Shown here: in pieces, positions 63,589 through 64,000 of the stretch
How the letters are laid out: every line of letters begins with the position of its first letter
Position numbering within the stretch: position 1 is the first letter of the stretch
Source: Candidatus Eiseniibacteriota bacterium
GTDB lineage: Bacteria; Eisenbacteria; RBG-16-71-46; JACRLI01
Reading direction: 5' to 3'
NCBI GenBank assembly: GCA_025351485.1
Contig: JANXVU010000036.1
Coordinates: 1 to 64,000 of the forward strand
DNA: 64,000 bases
Position numbers and translations under genes: made by a program
The notes under the pieces: generated by a model
Told to the model about the DNA's origin: nothing
The model's database searches: none
Seen by the model: only the letters and a program-made list of their open reading frames with translations

Positions 63589-64000
63589 ATGGCGACCCCC
63601 AGGAAGACGATGGAACTGCCCGAGAGCAGCCCCTCCGGGGCCGAACTGGACGAGAAGCTCCAGGCCCTCAAGAAGGCCTTGGAAGCCTACGACCAGGCCG
63701 TGGCCCGCAACGCCGGCACCCATCGCCATGTTTCTTACGACACCATCTCGGGCGCGCCCAACAAGCTGCTCTACACGCCGCTCGACACCGCCGGCATGGA
63801 CTACGCGCGCGACCTGGGAATGCCCGGCGAGTATCCGTTCACCCGTGGCATCCACCCGAGCCTCTACCGACACAAGCTCTGGACCATGCGCCAGTTCTCG
63901 GGCTTCGGCTCGGCGCGCGACACCAACCAGCGCTTCAAGTTCCTGCTGGGCCGCGGGCAGACCGGGCTCTCGGTGGCGTTCGACAACCCGACCATCATGG
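63589..64000 (+). CDS. Methylmalonyl-CoA mutase, N-terminal portion (cut by the window edge)
   Basis: The first 137 codons are visible, running past the end. AAGGAG (63578-63583) precedes ATG 63589. Recognisable blocks: [52 protein letters not shown], and the start of [13 protein letters not shown]. It converts methylmalonyl-CoA to succinyl-CoA with adenosylcobalamin. Whether the cobalamin-binding domain is fused or separate lies outside the window. Confidence 0.95.
   Translation, partial: MATPRKTMELPESSPSGAELDEKLQALKKALEAYDQAVARNAGTHRHVSYDTISGAPNKLLYTPLDTAGMDYARDLGMPGEYPFTRGIHPSLYRHKLWTMRQFSGFGSARDTNQRFKFLLGRGQTGLSVAFDNPTIM

Overview
The window is about 67% G+C and codes densely on both strands. 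It comes from a Gram-negative (diderm) bacterium: it has a TonB-dependent receptor, an MlaEFD lipid-transport set and several secreted proteins. A FlgD/T9SS-like immunoglobulin repeat at the C-terminus of a secreted protein, a diverged exosortase, and multidomain kinase and ATP-grasp genes fit an uncultured FCB-like or Candidatus Eisenbacteria-type lineage. This placement is an inference; there is no rRNA or other direct marker. TTG and GTG starts are frequent, and several genes appear to be leaderless.

Layout. 1-4.2 kb: a CPBP protease remnant, then a promoter and cobalamin riboswitch driving a BtuB-like TonB receptor and a secreted beta-propeller. 4.2-9.6 kb (minus strand): a Gly/His-rich secreted protein, an alpha/beta hydrolase, an M2-like metallopeptidase and a GT-C-type membrane protein. 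9.8-16.4 kb: typA with its terminator, a two-CxxC secreted protein, a Gfo/Idh/MocA oxidoreductase, a sigma-54-type activator with a Gln in Walker B, and two small paralogous secreted proteins with C-terminal TM-RRR anchors. 16.6-22.4 kb: a Ser/Thr kinase-ATPase-TPR fusion, then an exosortase-family protein and a membrane partner on the opposite strand, and a secreted protein. 22.5-25.0 kb: mlaEFD. 25.2-31.8 kb: an amidohydrolase and a peptide ABC importer with two binding proteins and two permeases but no ATPases. 32.4-37.5 kb: glgB and a flavin/Fe-S membrane oxidoreductase.

37.6-56.6 kb is the most unusual part. It holds five ATP-grasp ligases, a GCS2-type carboxylate-amine ligase fused to CBS domains, an S51-like peptidase, two esterases, an AstE/AspA-type deacylase and an M23 peptidase. 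A second, minus-strand, overlapping operon follows: nitrilase, MocA oxidoreductase, CDP-alcohol phosphotransferase, HAD phosphatase, nucleotidyltransferase, ATP-grasp and class III aminotransferase. Together they look like a route to an amide-linked small molecule or surface head group. The product cannot be read from the sequence.

56.8-64 kb: an M28 aminopeptidase and a secreted partner, a PduO-type cobalamin adenosyltransferase, a GyrI-like protein, an exporter-type ABC half-transporter, and MeaB followed by the start of methylmalonyl-CoA mutase. The right end uses adenosylcobalamin, and the left end imports cobalamin under riboswitch control, so the two ends form a B12 theme. No tRNA, rRNA, CRISPR array or intact insertion sequence was seen.
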